A program made the translations under genes and the position numbers. Below the pieces are notes generated by a model. The model saw only the letters and a list, made by a program, of their open reading frames with translations, made no database searches and had not been told where the DNA came from. A DNA stretch of 64,000 nucleotides from Chloroflexota bacterium (GTDB taxonomy: Bacteria > Chloroflexota > Anaerolineae > Anaerolineales > UBA11579), in contig JABFGG010000001.1 of the NCBI GenBank assembly GCA_013112575.1, forward strand, positions 1 through 64,000, written 5' to 3'. Every line of letters starts with the position of its first letter. The first letter of the stretch is position 1. Positions 36,037 through 44,938 of the stretch are shown here, piece after piece.

Positions 36037-37032
36037 ATGAAACTCAATAGAAGAAGTAGGGTAAATATGTTAATACTAATTTCTCTCGCCACAATTGCTT
36101 TGGTCATTGTATTGATGAACAATGCTCAAAAACGGGATGAAGCATTTGATGAACCCTATCATCCGTTCATATCTGAAGAAGCAAAGCAGGAATACCTGGC
36201 ATTCTATGATGAGCATGCAGAAAGTTGGCCAGTTGATTCAGATACCTTGATGGTTCCAACTTCGTTTGGCGAAACTTTTGTCCGCATTAGTGGGCCAGAA
36301 AATGGTCAGCCATTAGTCTTGTTGGCTGGAGATTCTGAAAATTCTCTTGCCTGGATACCACAGATAGAAGCATTATCAAAAGATTACCGTGTATATGCAG
36401 TAGATAATATCTATGATAATGGGAGAAGTGTCTACTCACGTCCGATCGAAAAACCAGAAGATTATGTCAAATGGCTTGATGACTTGTTCATTGAGCTGGG
36501 TTTAGAAAATATAAACCTTGTAGGGTTTTCCTATGGTGGTTGGCAAGCAGCGATGTATGCTTTTGAGCATCCAGAACGATTGAATAAGCTGGTTCTAATT
36601 TCCTCTCATGGGGGCGTAAATCCAAGAATCGAGGTTATGGTCAGGGGTATGACATACTATCTATTCCCAACTGAAACTAGGGTAAAGAATTATATCTATT
36701 GGTTCCTGCCCGACGCAACCGCAAATGAAGAAAGCAAGCCGGTTGTTGATGATATGGTAGCTGCGACTTACCTATCATTCCAAACTTTCAAGCGAAGATC
36801 TTTTGTGAACCCCACTGTTTTTAATGATGAGGACTGGCAAAATTTAGCAGTTCCTACACTTTATATGATGGGAGAAAATGATGTGATGTTCTCTGCTGAG
36901 AAAGCGACATCGCACTTGAATGAGGTTGCCCCAGATATCCAAACGATGGTCACATCTGATGCAGGTCATGACATAACGTTCATAAAATCGGATTGGGTAA
37001 ATGAACAAATCTTACTCTTCTTCGAAGAATAG
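36037..37032 (+). CDS. Membrane-anchored alpha/beta hydrolase
   Basis: 331 residues. A signal-anchor helix (about 8-26) is followed by an alpha/beta hydrolase fold with VDNIYDNGRS, nucleophile elbow LVGFSYGGWQA, GENDVMFS and DAGHDI with the catalytic His. ATG 36037 has AAGGAAAA upstream; longer in-frame starts overlap the previous gene. Substrate unknown. It continues the tetR transcription unit, 64 bases after the flavoprotein gene. Confidence 0.8.
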   Translation: MKLNRRSRVNMLILISLATIALVIVLMNNAQKRDEAFDEPYHPFISEEAKQEYLAFYDEHAESWPVDSDTLMVPTSFGETFVRISGPENGQPLVLLAGDSENSLAWIPQIEALSKDYRVYAVDNIYDNGRSVYSRPIEKPEDYVKWLDDLFIELGLENINLVGFSYGGWQAAMYAFEHPERLNKLVLISSHGGVNPRIEVMVRGMTYYLFPTETRVKNYIYWFLPDATANEESKPVVDDMVAATYLSFQTFKRRSFVNPTVFNDEDWQNLAVPTLYMMGENDVMFSAEKATSHLNEVAPDIQTMVTSDAGHDITFIKSDWVNEQILLFFEE

Positions 37033-37058
37033 GACTAACAATAAGGGAGCGAAAGCAA

Positions 37059-38045
37059 TTGAGCGACAGATCACGCAATAGAATTAATAAAAACAGAACC
37101 TCACCGACTCCGGGCGGTGAGGTTCTGCTATATTTAAATCTGCTTAACCACTTAAAACTTACCAAAATAGGGTGGAAAAAAACCTACATTCAATTTGGAA
37201 TATTAGGAAGTGCGCTTGGGATGCTGGCAGGTTTGATTGAGCTTAGTATTGGAGAGCAAATCCGGCCCTGGATCGGAAACAAGGAAAACCCTGCGGTGTT
37301 GGGATTATTGACTCTTCTCCTGAGCACTATGGCATTAGGTGCCCTTGTTTCGACCCTAAAACTCGAAATACGGACTAATAATAGCAAGCTGGCGATTTTC
37401 CTGGGTGTATTCTCACCCGCATTGATCTGCTTTACTACAGTCGGGCGACTTTGGTACATACCTGGATTTCTACTGACAATCACAGCATTACTTCTTGCCT
37501 ATGACTACTGGGGCCTTCCCTCAACCGCCGGCTTACCGAAAACGTTTTCGGGCACAGAATGGGTGGGTAGGATATCGGGAGGTATTGGAAGCCTGGTCAT
37601 ACTTGCTTCGGTCGGCTTAGCATTTTGGGAAAGTTCATTTAGTTTGTTCCGATCTGATGTATTGGTCAATGCGGAACAATCTCGTATTGAAGTCTTGCCG
37701 ATGGACTTTGTCCGTCTTGCTTATACACTCGATGGCATATCGGTAGTCGAGGATATAGAAGTCACCTATGTAATGGTAGTCTATGTATTGTTGTTATTTG
37801 GCGCTGCACTTGCGTTAATCGCCAGCCTGACTTCATCGCGCCTCTTTGCAGGAATTGGCAGTGGAATTGTTTTCTTTGGCTTACTTCTATTTCTTATATG
37901 GATCCCTGAAATTCTAAAACGAGTGAATACCTCTGTGGGAGACATAGATTTTATTGGTGCACTTGGGTGGGGGTGGTATCTTGCATTGGCTGGAATATGC
38001 TTGATACTGATATCAATTGCTCTATCAAAACCAATGGCACAGTAG
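37059..38045 (+). CDS. Multi-pass membrane protein, start uncertain
   Basis: Up to 328 residues with about nine hydrophobic helices; no family recognised. TTG 37059 has GGGAG eight bases ahead, but the first 40 residues contain a perfect hairpin at the DNA level and look unlike the rest. The recognisable protein begins near IQFGILGSALGMLAGLIELSIG (about residue 45). No alternative start with a ribosome site is visible between, so I keep the TTG with reservation. C-terminus LSKPMAQ echoes the gene at 33575. Confidence 0.6.
   Translation: MSDRSRNRINKNRTSPTPGGEVLLYLNLLNHLKLTKIGWKKTYIQFGILGSALGMLAGLIELSIGEQIRPWIGNKENPAVLGLLTLLLSTMALGALVSTLKLEIRTNNSKLAIFLGVFSPALICFTTVGRLWYIPGFLLTITALLLAYDYWGLPSTAGLPKTFSGTEWVGRISGGIGSLVILASVGLAFWESSFSLFRSDVLVNAEQSRIEVLPMDFVRLAYTLDGISVVEDIEVTYVMVVYVLLLFGAALALIASLTSSRLFAGIGSGIVFFGLLLFLIWIPEILKRVNTSVGDIDFIGALGWGWYLALAGICLILISIALSKPMAQ
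37094..37127. repeat. 12-bp inverted repeat inside the 5' end of the 37059 gene
   Basis: CAGAACCTCACC (37094-37105) is the exact reverse complement of GGTGAGGTTCTG (37116-37127), with a 10-base loop. It looks like a terminator stem without a proper T-run, lying 35 bases into the coding sequence. It may be an old terminator now read as protein, or a small repeat insertion. Confidence 0.75.
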
Positions 38046-38070
38046 ACACTAACAAAAGGAAAGAGAAAAA

Positions 38071-38862
38071 ATGAAAGTACTGATCGTCTCGGCAAACACA
38101 CTCCCGGCAGCTCCGTCTGGCCCGGCTTATGCAGCTGGCGCGGCTCTCAAGGAGGGTCACACGGTCAAGGTCTTCGAAGCTCTTTTTGCCCAGGACCTGA
38201 CAGGTGAGTTGAAAAAGGAAATTATCACATTTGCTCCAGACGTCGTGGGCATCTCTATCCGGTTGGTGCATGGTTACGTTATCGACGAGGACGCGGAATT
38301 TGGAACCAAATATCTTGACCTGCGGGTCAGGGTCAAAGAAATCGTTGAATTTATTAAACAGGTTTCAAATGCCCAGATCATTTTGGGCGGCCCCGGATTC
38401 AACTACTTCGGCCCGGATTGGCTGGAATATCTCGATTTGGACTATAGCATCCGTGGAGAAGCTGAGCAGTCTCTCCCACAGTTCTTAGAAAGGCTCGGTT
38501 CAGGAGAAGACATACACAGTGTGCCAGGCTGTGTCTTTCGCCAAAACGGTGCCTTTGGCAAGGTGGCAAGGAAATATATCGAAGACCTGGATGCCACCGC
38601 CTTCCCAGCATATGAACTTTTTGACCTGGGTAAGTACTACGAGCAAGGCATCTGCCTCTGGTCCTCTCACCAAAAGGTGCTGGAAGATGCCCGCGCAGAT
38701 GGGCAACTCACAGACGATGCAGCGTTGTTCCAGGGTGCCACTTATATGTCCCCACAACTGCCCAGGGACTATATGATTGAGTTGGTGGAGTCTTTGAGGA
38801 AGAAGGAAGGCTATACTGTGCAGGTCAATAAATTGTACGCAGATCACCAAAGGGACAAGTAA
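38071..38862 (+). pseudogene. B12-binding radical SAM protein with its radical SAM core deleted
   Basis: The first ~195 codons are a cobalamin-binding domain (MKVLIVSANTLPAAPSGPAY, FAPDVVGISIRL, IILGGPGFNYFG, DYSIRGEAEQSLPQFLE). The last ~75 codons match the C-terminus of the same proteins (ATYMSPQLPRDYMIELVESL, YTVQVNKLYADH). The CxxxCxxC cluster motif and the whole barrel between them are missing, joined in frame at about LGKYYEQGICLWSS. At 263 residues it is about half of normal length. It cannot do radical chemistry; an internal deletion is the simplest explanation, although the frame is still open. Confidence 0.7.
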
Positions 38863-39197
38863 CAAAAAACAAGGGACAGGTGTCAATTGAATCGGCGTGC
38901 AAAATCCGTAGAATGAGGGGTCATGTTTTGAATATTAGGGGACGATAGAGGAGGCTCCAGTGCTTATCCCGATCATCATCAGCGCCGCCTTCGAATCTGA
39001 AAAATCTAATAGTTGTAGGCGGATAACTGAGGGCGTTAACCGCGCCTGAACTGGACAGTGTAGCTTTCTCGATATGTAAGCACGCAAGAAGTTTAGAAAT
39101 AACCCTTTGAATAACACCTTCGGGGTATGACACCGGAACCTGCCAAGGGTATGCTGATAATAAGAATTTATTCAATTTCCATGTAAGGAGAAAGAAA
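38863..39197. other. Intergenic region with regulon promoter H
   Basis: About 335 bases. The left part has GGGACAAG and GGGACAGGTGTCAATTGA, which recalls REP-type flanks but is too short to assign. No gene is convincing in the middle. The right end holds promoter copy H and the ribosome site of the 54-residue gene. Confidence 0.5.
39102..39155 (+). promoter_or_regulatory. Shared regulon promoter, copy H
   Basis: Box ACCCTTTGAA-TAACACC-TTCGGGGT (39102-39126), ATGACA (39127-39132), 17-base spacer, TATGCT (39150-39155). It drives the 54-residue protein, the second ABC exporter, the first CAAX-type protease and an MDR gene. Confidence 0.88.
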
Positions 39198-39362
39198 ATG
39201 GACGTGAACATGATTGTACAACTGGTCTTCAAAGCGGTTGGGATGGGAATGGGCATCGTAAGTGTTGTACTGGGGTTTTTCCCAAATGAGACTTCCGTAA
39301 AAACCCACATCACATTGCTTGGGATCGGCCTGGCGGCGCTCGGCATTGCCAGCCTGATGTAA
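39198..39362 (+). CDS. 54-residue two-helix membrane protein
   Basis: A short gene with AAGGAG eight bases before ATG and a clean TAA. It encodes MDVNMIVQLVFKAVGMGMGI, a turn with NETSVKTH, and LLGIGLAALGIASLM: two hydrophobic helices and nothing else. No family recognised. First gene behind promoter copy H and 51 bases before an ABC ATPase, so possibly a small accessory subunit. Confidence 0.65.
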   Translation: MDVNMIVQLVFKAVGMGMGIVSVVLGFFPNETSVKTHITLLGIGLAALGIASLM

Positions 39363-39413
39363 GAAGAATTCTATTACCAACCGGAATGTACCGGTTGGAA
39401 GGAGTATCAATCG

Positions 39414-40346
39414 ATGCAGGATGCAATTATTAAAGTTAATGATTTCCGCAAAGTCTACGGTGACTTCGTGGCAGTGGACGGCATCAGTTTCAGTGTGCAA
39501 AAAGGGGAGATATTTGGACTGCTTGGCCCTAACGGGGCAGGGAAAACCAGCACCCTGGAAAGTCTGGAAGGCATACGAAGCCCCGACGGAGGCACGCTGC
39601 AAGTGGCCGGCATTGACCCGACGCGTGAGCCAGGCAAACTGCGCAACGTGATCGGCGTGCAATTGCAGTCTGCGGGGTTGCCCGAAAGCATCACGGGGGA
39701 CGAAGCGATGAAATTTTTCTGCGCCTACCACGACGTGCAACCACGCTTTGATCTGCTGGAACGGCTGGGCCTGAGTGAGAAGCGCAACGCCCAATTCTAC
39801 GAACTCTCGACTGGACAACAACGGCGACTATCTCTGGCGCTGGCCATCGCTCACGATCCGCAGGTGCTTTTCCTGGATGAGCCCACCGCCGGGCTCGACG
39901 TGGCCACGCGAGTCGAACTGCACGAACTGATGCGAGAGCTGCAGGCCAAAGGTACAACCATCATCCTGGCTACTCACGATATGGCTGAAGCTGAGGAAAT
40001 GTCTGACCGGGTGGCAATCCTGCTCAATCATAAACTAGCCACGGTAGGCACGCCTATGGAGATCACAGCAACAGGAGCCGGCCTGACCAAGGTTTCCGTA
40101 CGCACCAAAAACGCCAGCCTGGGAGCTTCGACAGCCCCTATCCCAGCCGTCGCACAGCGGCTATCCATGGATGAATATGAGATCATGTACAGCACGGATA
40201 TCGGCCCCACGGTTTCGGCTGTGATCGCCGAAATAGAAGCCAGGGGCGACACATTGATCGACCTACGCGTAGAGCGGCCATCGCTCGAGGACCGCTTCTT
40301 AGAAATCACCAATCATAAAAATGGATCCACCGGAGGGACACAATGA
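39414..40346 (+). CDS. ABC transporter ATP-binding protein 2 (ABC-2 type)
   Basis: 310 residues: Walker A GPNGAGKT, Q-loop QLQSAG, signature STGQQRRL in place of LSGGQ, Walker B VLFLDEPTAGLD, H-loop ATHDMAEAE, and a C-terminal extension ending EDRFLEITNH. It belongs to the DrrA/CcmA-like exporter group but not closely to the ATPase at 26712. GGAG before ATG; its stop overlaps the permease start by four bases. Confidence 0.93.
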   Translation: MQDAIIKVNDFRKVYGDFVAVDGISFSVQKGEIFGLLGPNGAGKTSTLESLEGIRSPDGGTLQVAGIDPTREPGKLRNVIGVQLQSAGLPESITGDEAMKFFCAYHDVQPRFDLLERLGLSEKRNAQFYELSTGQQRRLSLALAIAHDPQVLFLDEPTAGLDVATRVELHELMRELQAKGTTIILATHDMAEAEEMSDRVAILLNHKLATVGTPMEITATGAGLTKVSVRTKNASLGASTAPIPAVAQRLSMDEYEIMYSTDIGPTVSAVIAEIEARGDTLIDLRVERPSLEDRFLEITNHKNGSTGGTQ

Positions 40347-41152
40347 CCGCCTTTCTCAATCATTTTTCATTTGAATTCCGCACAGGTATTCGCAACAAGC
40401 AGTTGCTTTTGATGAATTACCTATTCCCCATCGGATTTTTCCTGATGATGGGCTTTATCATGGTTGGGATCAATCCCCTTTTCCTGGAGACGATGACCCC
40501 GGGAATGGTGATCTTTGCTGTCCTGGCTGCAACACTTTTAGGCATCCCAGACCCCCTCGTCAATGCGCGTGAAAATGGCATCTTCCGCAGCTATAAGATC
40601 AACGGTATTCCCTCCGTTTCGATCTTGATCATCCCGGCCCTGACCACCATGCTGCACCTGTTAATCGTTGCAGCCATCATCACAATCGTAGCACCGCTTC
40701 TCTTTGATGCTCCGTCCCCCGTGAACTGGTTGAATTACATCCTGGTGTTCGCCGCATTGGCTTTTACCATGGCAAGCATCAGCGTGTTGATCGGTGTTGT
40801 CTCACCTAATTCACGGGTAACCGTCTTATATTCCCAGGTCTTCTTCATTCCTTCGATCATGCTGGCGGGGATGATGTTCCCCTTCTCGATGCTGCCGGAG
40901 GCAGTGGGTAAGGTCGCCCAACTGCTGCCTGCCACACTTGCAATGAATGCTTTCAATGCCTTGGCCATGGGTAACGCAGCTGATTTTGCCCCGTGGGGCT
41001 CAGTAATTATCCTGCTATTGGGCGGTTTGATGGCATTTGGGCTGGCCGTATACCTCTTCAGTTGGGACAGCCGCAACTTCACGCGTCGTGGTCACATACT
41101 GCTGGCGCTTCTGTTCTTACTGCCCTTTGTGATCGGGATATTTGTGCTGTGA
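40343..41152 (+). CDS. ABC-2 type exporter permease 2
   Basis: 269 residues with six helices and no large external domain, the compact ABC-2 plan. VNARENGIFRSYKINGIPSVSI is the typical cytoplasmic coupling segment. Coupled to the ATPase by ATGA overlap. Substrate unknown. Confidence 0.88.
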   Translation: MTAFLNHFSFEFRTGIRNKQLLLMNYLFPIGFFLMMGFIMVGINPLFLETMTPGMVIFAVLAATLLGIPDPLVNARENGIFRSYKINGIPSVSILIIPALTTMLHLLIVAAIITIVAPLLFDAPSPVNWLNYILVFAALAFTMASISVLIGVVSPNSRVTVLYSQVFFIPSIMLAGMMFPFSMLPEAVGKVAQLLPATLAMNAFNALAMGNAADFAPWGSVIILLLGGLMAFGLAVYLFSWDSRNFTRRGHILLALLFLLPFVIGIFVL

Positions 41153-41220
41153 CCCTTTTTTTGCATCTCAAGATACATAAGCCAATGGCTAAGGAACAAA
41201 TAACAAAATAGGAACTCATC

Positions 41221-42030
41221 ATGAAGAACATCGTCAAAAAATATCAGATCATAATCTTTTTTATCGTAACGTTGATCATCGGATGGTTTCCTTGGTACAT
41301 GGGGCAAGGCAGCATCATTTTTGCCGCCCCATTGATATCCGCGTTGATTGTGGCTTTTCTTGCGGATGGCTGGGAGGGCATCTTAGATATTTTGCGGCGG
41401 ATGGGCCGATGGCGAGCCAATTGGCGCTGGTATGTTTTCATCCTGTTCTCGCCCGCAGTGCTCTATCTGGTGGCAGTGGGTGTTCATGTGCTTTTAGGCA
41501 GAACCGCCCCCCAGTTCCCCTTACTTAGAGAGAATCAGTATTTCATATTGATAACTTTCATTGTTTTCCTGCTTCCCTGGCAATCGAGTGCTTTCCTCGA
41601 AGAGGTTGGTTTTCGCGGCTATGCCTTGGAGAAGCTGCAAAACAAATGGGGCCCCCTGGCGGGCACTCTCATTTTGGGTGCCTTCTTTGGCGCATGGTTG
41701 TTGCCGGAGTTCTTCCAGCCGGATTCTTTTCAATCCGCCATGGGAGGCATGAGTTTCTTCCCCTGGTTTGTCCTGACAGAAATCGGCTGGTCTATATTAA
41801 TGACCTGGGCTTACAACCATACCGGAAAAAGCGCTTTGATCGCCGGTTATCTGTTCCACACGGCATTCAATACCTGGACCTTTGTCATGCTGACAAACGC
41901 CATCCCTGGTGAAGACCTCCCGGCACTTGATACCACCCTTTTCATAATCGCTGGTGTGGTTGTGGCTCTGGCAGGAGTCGTTTTGGTAATCGCCACCAAA
42001 GGCAAGTTGGGTTATTCAGAGGCCTCTTGA
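41221..42030 (+). CDS. CPBP (CAAX-type) intramembrane protease homologue lacking one motif His
   Basis: 269 residues, about eight helices. Motif 1 is intact (FLEEVGFRG, the EExxxR Glu pair) and the third motif HTAFN is present. In the second motif, normally FxxxH, the sequence reads FFGAWLLPEFF, with Leu where His is expected. It may therefore be a non-proteolytic member or use another residue. The family includes Rce1-type and bacteriocin-immunity proteins. AGGAAC upstream, 68 bases after the ABC permease. Confidence 0.78.
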   Translation: MKNIVKKYQIIIFFIVTLIIGWFPWYMGQGSIIFAAPLISALIVAFLADGWEGILDILRRMGRWRANWRWYVFILFSPAVLYLVAVGVHVLLGRTAPQFPLLRENQYFILITFIVFLLPWQSSAFLEEVGFRGYALEKLQNKWGPLAGTLILGAFFGAWLLPEFFQPDSFQSAMGGMSFFPWFVLTEIGWSILMTWAYNHTGKSALIAGYLFHTAFNTWTFVMLTNAIPGEDLPALDTTLFIIAGVVVALAGVVLVIATKGKLGYSEAS

Positions 42031-42089
42031 TCGGGAATTAACTCCCACATCGGTTCTCATGCGATTCTGACCAACGCTGGAGAAAATAG

Positions 42090-43034
42090 ATGACTGCAAA
42101 CAAAACGATGAAAGCCATTGTCTACGAACGGTACGGCCCCCCGGAAGTTCTACAACTCAAGGAGGTCGCCAAACCGGTCCCTAAGGATAATGAGATCCTT
42201 ATCAAGATCCATGCCACCACAGTGAGGGCCGGGGATTGGCGTATGCGCAAACCCGATCCATTTCTGGCAAGGCTTTTTAATGGTCTCCTGAGGCCCAAAA
42301 AGATTCCCATACTGGGGATGGAGTTGGCCGGGGAAGTCGAGGGAATAGGGACAGACGTACAGCGCTTCAAACCAGGGGACCAGGTCTTTGCATCTTGCGG
42401 TTTGGGGTTTCGCGCCTATGCCGAGTACAAATGTATGGCTGAAGATGAAGTCGTGACCATAAAACCGGCCAATATGAGCTATGAGGAAGCTGCCGCGATC
42501 CCTAGCGGCGGTCTGGGGGCACTGTACCTGCTTGAGGAAAAAGGCCATATCCAAAGCGGGCAGAAAGTGCTGGTCTACGGGGCGTCTGGGAGCGTTGGAA
42601 CCTTTGGGGTTCAGCTTGCCAAATACTTTGGGGCAGAAGTTACGGCGGTGTGCAGCACCGCAAACCTGGAATGGGTGAAAGCTTTGGGAGCGGATAAGGT
42701 CATTGATTACACTAAAGAGGATTTCACAAAGAGCGGGGAGCGCTATGACCTGATCTTTGATGCAGTCGGAAAAATGATCACAGGCATTCCTAAATCGACA
42801 TTCACAAAAGCACTAACTGCTGAAGGAACTTATATAAGCATCGCCATGGACTACAAGGAAAGGCTTGAGGACCTGGAGGTACTCAGAGAGCTGGCTGAGG
42901 CAGGCAAGATCAAAGCAGCCATCGATAGAAGCTATGCCCTGGAAGAGATGGTCGAAGCCCACAGGTACGTCGAAAAAGGACACAAAAAAGGTAACGTGGT
43001 CATCACAATTAGCCAAGATATGCCAATACAGTAA
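42090..43034 (+). CDS. MDR family NAD(P)-dependent oxidoreductase 3
   Basis: 314 residues: [20 protein letters not shown] opening, [45 protein letters not shown] and the tail [19 protein letters not shown]. Zinc-independent; same subgroup as 29859 and 43957. GGAG before ATG. Ends 3 bases before the box of promoter copy I, so it closes the copy H operon. Confidence 0.87.
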   Translation: MTANKTMKAIVYERYGPPEVLQLKEVAKPVPKDNEILIKIHATTVRAGDWRMRKPDPFLARLFNGLLRPKKIPILGMELAGEVEGIGTDVQRFKPGDQVFASCGLGFRAYAEYKCMAEDEVVTIKPANMSYEEAAAIPSGGLGALYLLEEKGHIQSGQKVLVYGASGSVGTFGVQLAKYFGAEVTAVCSTANLEWVKALGADKVIDYTKEDFTKSGERYDLIFDAVGKMITGIPKSTFTKALTAEGTYISIAMDYKERLEDLEVLRELAEAGKIKAAIDRSYALEEMVEAHRYVEKGHKKGNVVITISQDMPIQ

Positions 43035-43037
43035 TTA

Positions 43038-43091
43038 ACCCGCTGAATAACACCTTCGGGGTATGACACTCCTATGGTTCACGGATATGCT
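43038..43091 (+). promoter_or_regulatory. Shared regulon promoter, copy I
   Basis: Box ACCCGCTGAA-TAACACC-TTCGGGGT (43038-43062), ATGACA (43063-43068), 17-base spacer, TATGCT (43086-43091). Its box shares the TAACACCTTCGGGGT half with copy H. It drives 43129-45800. Confidence 0.88.
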
Positions 43092-43128
43092 GGAAGAGTA
43101 AGTTTCGTGATAGCAAAAGGAGAAGACA

Positions 43129-43944
43129 ATGAAGGTGAAGGAAATGGGGAAACCAATGTCAATAGCAGATGAAAACAAACAATACTCTTTAGCCCAGATT
43201 CTGGGTATTTGGGTGCTGGGGGGCACACCCATGTGGATCCTCGGGTGGCTGGTATATCCCGCTCTGGCTCAGGGATTACCCGCCGCCGAGGCGGGGATGT
43301 TACGGATCAAATTGCTGACGATGGGCTTGATCTGGCAATTCGTGCTATCGATGATTATCCTCTACCGGGAGCAAGGCAATGTGCGGCTGGGTACGATCCG
43401 AAAACGTTTCTGGCTCAATCACCCCATCTCACCAAAAACAGGTGAAACCGATAAACGTCTCTGGTGGTGGTTACTCCCCTTTGTTCTGGCCATTTTCGCC
43501 TACAGCACTGTCGCCAGTGGTCCGCTGACGGAATTGTGGCTGCGCTGGTTCCCCTTCCTGGCAGCCCCAGAGGGCTTTGATGCATCAACGTTGTTTGCGC
43601 CCGAACTGCTGCCACAGTGGCAGGGTGCCTGGGGATTGTTCTGGTGGTTCCTTGTGCTGGGTGTCTTCAATACCGTCCTGGGCGAGGAATTCCTCTATCG
43701 CGGCGTGTTGTTGCCCAAGATGCGGGGAGTTTTTGGAAAGTGGGATTGGGTCGCCAATGCGGTGCTGTTCACTCTTTACCACATTCACCAACCGTGGAGC
43801 TGGCTGGCGAACTTACCTTACGGCCTGCTGCTCTCCTTTTCAGGCAGGTACTTCCGGTCCAATTGGTTCCCGATCATCCTGCACTCCGGCCAGACGGTCT
43901 TTTTTCTGGTAATCATCCTGGGCGTTGTCCTGGGGCTTGCGTAA
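43129..43944 (+). CDS. CPBP (CAAX-type) intramembrane protease homologue 2
   Basis: 271 residues, about eight helices. Catalytic motifs: GEEFLYRG (EExxxR) and FTLYHIHQPW (FxxxH), both complete; the third motif reads HSGQT. The N-terminus is shorter in polar content than in 41221. Probable membrane protease or immunity-type protein; substrate unknown. AGGAG before ATG; followed 12 bases later by an MDR gene. Confidence 0.85.
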   Translation: MKVKEMGKPMSIADENKQYSLAQILGIWVLGGTPMWILGWLVYPALAQGLPAAEAGMLRIKLLTMGLIWQFVLSMIILYREQGNVRLGTIRKRFWLNHPISPKTGETDKRLWWWLLPFVLAIFAYSTVASGPLTELWLRWFPFLAAPEGFDASTLFAPELLPQWQGAWGLFWWFLVLGVFNTVLGEEFLYRGVLLPKMRGVFGKWDWVANAVLFTLYHIHQPWSWLANLPYGLLLSFSGRYFRSNWFPIILHSGQTVFFLVIILGVVLGLA

Positions 43945-43956
43945 AGGAAATAAAAA

Positions 43957-44928
43957 ATGATGAAAGCAATGGTATATGAAAATTATGGTCCACCCGAGGT
44001 GCTTCAACTCAAAAAAGTGGAGAAGCCAACACCCGGTGAAAACGAAGTCCTTATCAAAATAAGGGCAACCAGCGCCACCTTATACGACTGCTGGGTGCGC
44101 AGTGCCACCGCCCCTCCAGGCTTTAGCCTGATCATGCGCCTGGCATCCGGTGTAAAACCCAAGTACCCGATCCTTGGCACCGACCTGGCTGGAGATGTAG
44201 AAGCAGTAGGAGAAAACGTCACCCGCTTGAAGTCCGGCGACCGGGTTTTTGGTTTCACGGGTGAGGGCATGGGTGCCTATGCCGAATACATCTGCCTCCC
44301 GCAAGAAGAGGTGGCTCTCAAGCCGGTCAATGCCAGCTATGAAGAAGCCACGGCTGTGATCCAGGGGGCACTGACCGCATGGCATTTCCTTCGCAAAGCC
44401 AATATCCAGCGCGGGCAAAAGGTCTTGATCTTCGGGGCTTCAGGCGGGGTTGGTGGCTATGCCGTCCAGCTTGCCAAACACCATCTGGGGGCAGAGGTCA
44501 CCGGGGTGTGCAGCACCTCGAAACTGGAGTATGTACGGTCACTGGGAGCCGATAAGGTCATCGACTATACCCAGGAGGACTTCACTCGCAACGGTGAAGT
44601 CTATGACGTCATTTTTGACACCGTTGGCAAGACACCAGTTTCGCGCACACGCAGGTCAATAAAAAAGGATGGCTGGTACCTGCTGGCTACATTTAGCCTA
44701 CCCATGGTCATTCAGTTAATGTGGCTTTGGAAAGTTCGCAAGCAAAACATAGAGATGGGAACCCTGAGCGAGGACAACGCAGAAGAACTGACTTTCCTCA
44801 AGGAGCTGATCGAGGCCGGAGTGATAAAGTCCACCATCGACAAAACCTATCCACTGCAAGAGGCTGCCGAGGCGCATCGCTACGTCGAAACGGGTCAAAA
44901 GATGGGCAACGTGGTCATCACGGTGTAG
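43957..44928 (+). CDS. MDR family NAD(P)-dependent oxidoreductase 4
   Basis: 323 residues: [20 protein letters not shown] opening, GTDLAGDVEAVG, GASGGVGGYAVQLAKHHLGA with one extra residue before [18 protein letters not shown], tail EAHRYVETGQKMGNVVITV. Very close to 42090 in plan and opening, so the two are likely recent duplicates. Zinc-independent. Confidence 0.87.
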   Translation: MMKAMVYENYGPPEVLQLKKVEKPTPGENEVLIKIRATSATLYDCWVRSATAPPGFSLIMRLASGVKPKYPILGTDLAGDVEAVGENVTRLKSGDRVFGFTGEGMGAYAEYICLPQEEVALKPVNASYEEATAVIQGALTAWHFLRKANIQRGQKVLIFGASGGVGGYAVQLAKHHLGAEVTGVCSTSKLEYVRSLGADKVIDYTQEDFTRNGEVYDVIFDTVGKTPVSRTRRSIKKDGWYLLATFSLPMVIQLMWLWKVRKQNIEMGTLSEDNAEELTFLKELIEAGVIKSTIDKTYPLQEAAEAHRYVETGQKMGNVVITV

Positions 44929-44938
44929 GAGATTTCCG

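Noticed and set aside
38868..38900. GGGACAAG/GGGACAGGTGTCAATTGA as a mobile-element end
   Set aside because: The similarity to REP-type flanks is from memory and the segment is too short and lacks a partner end.
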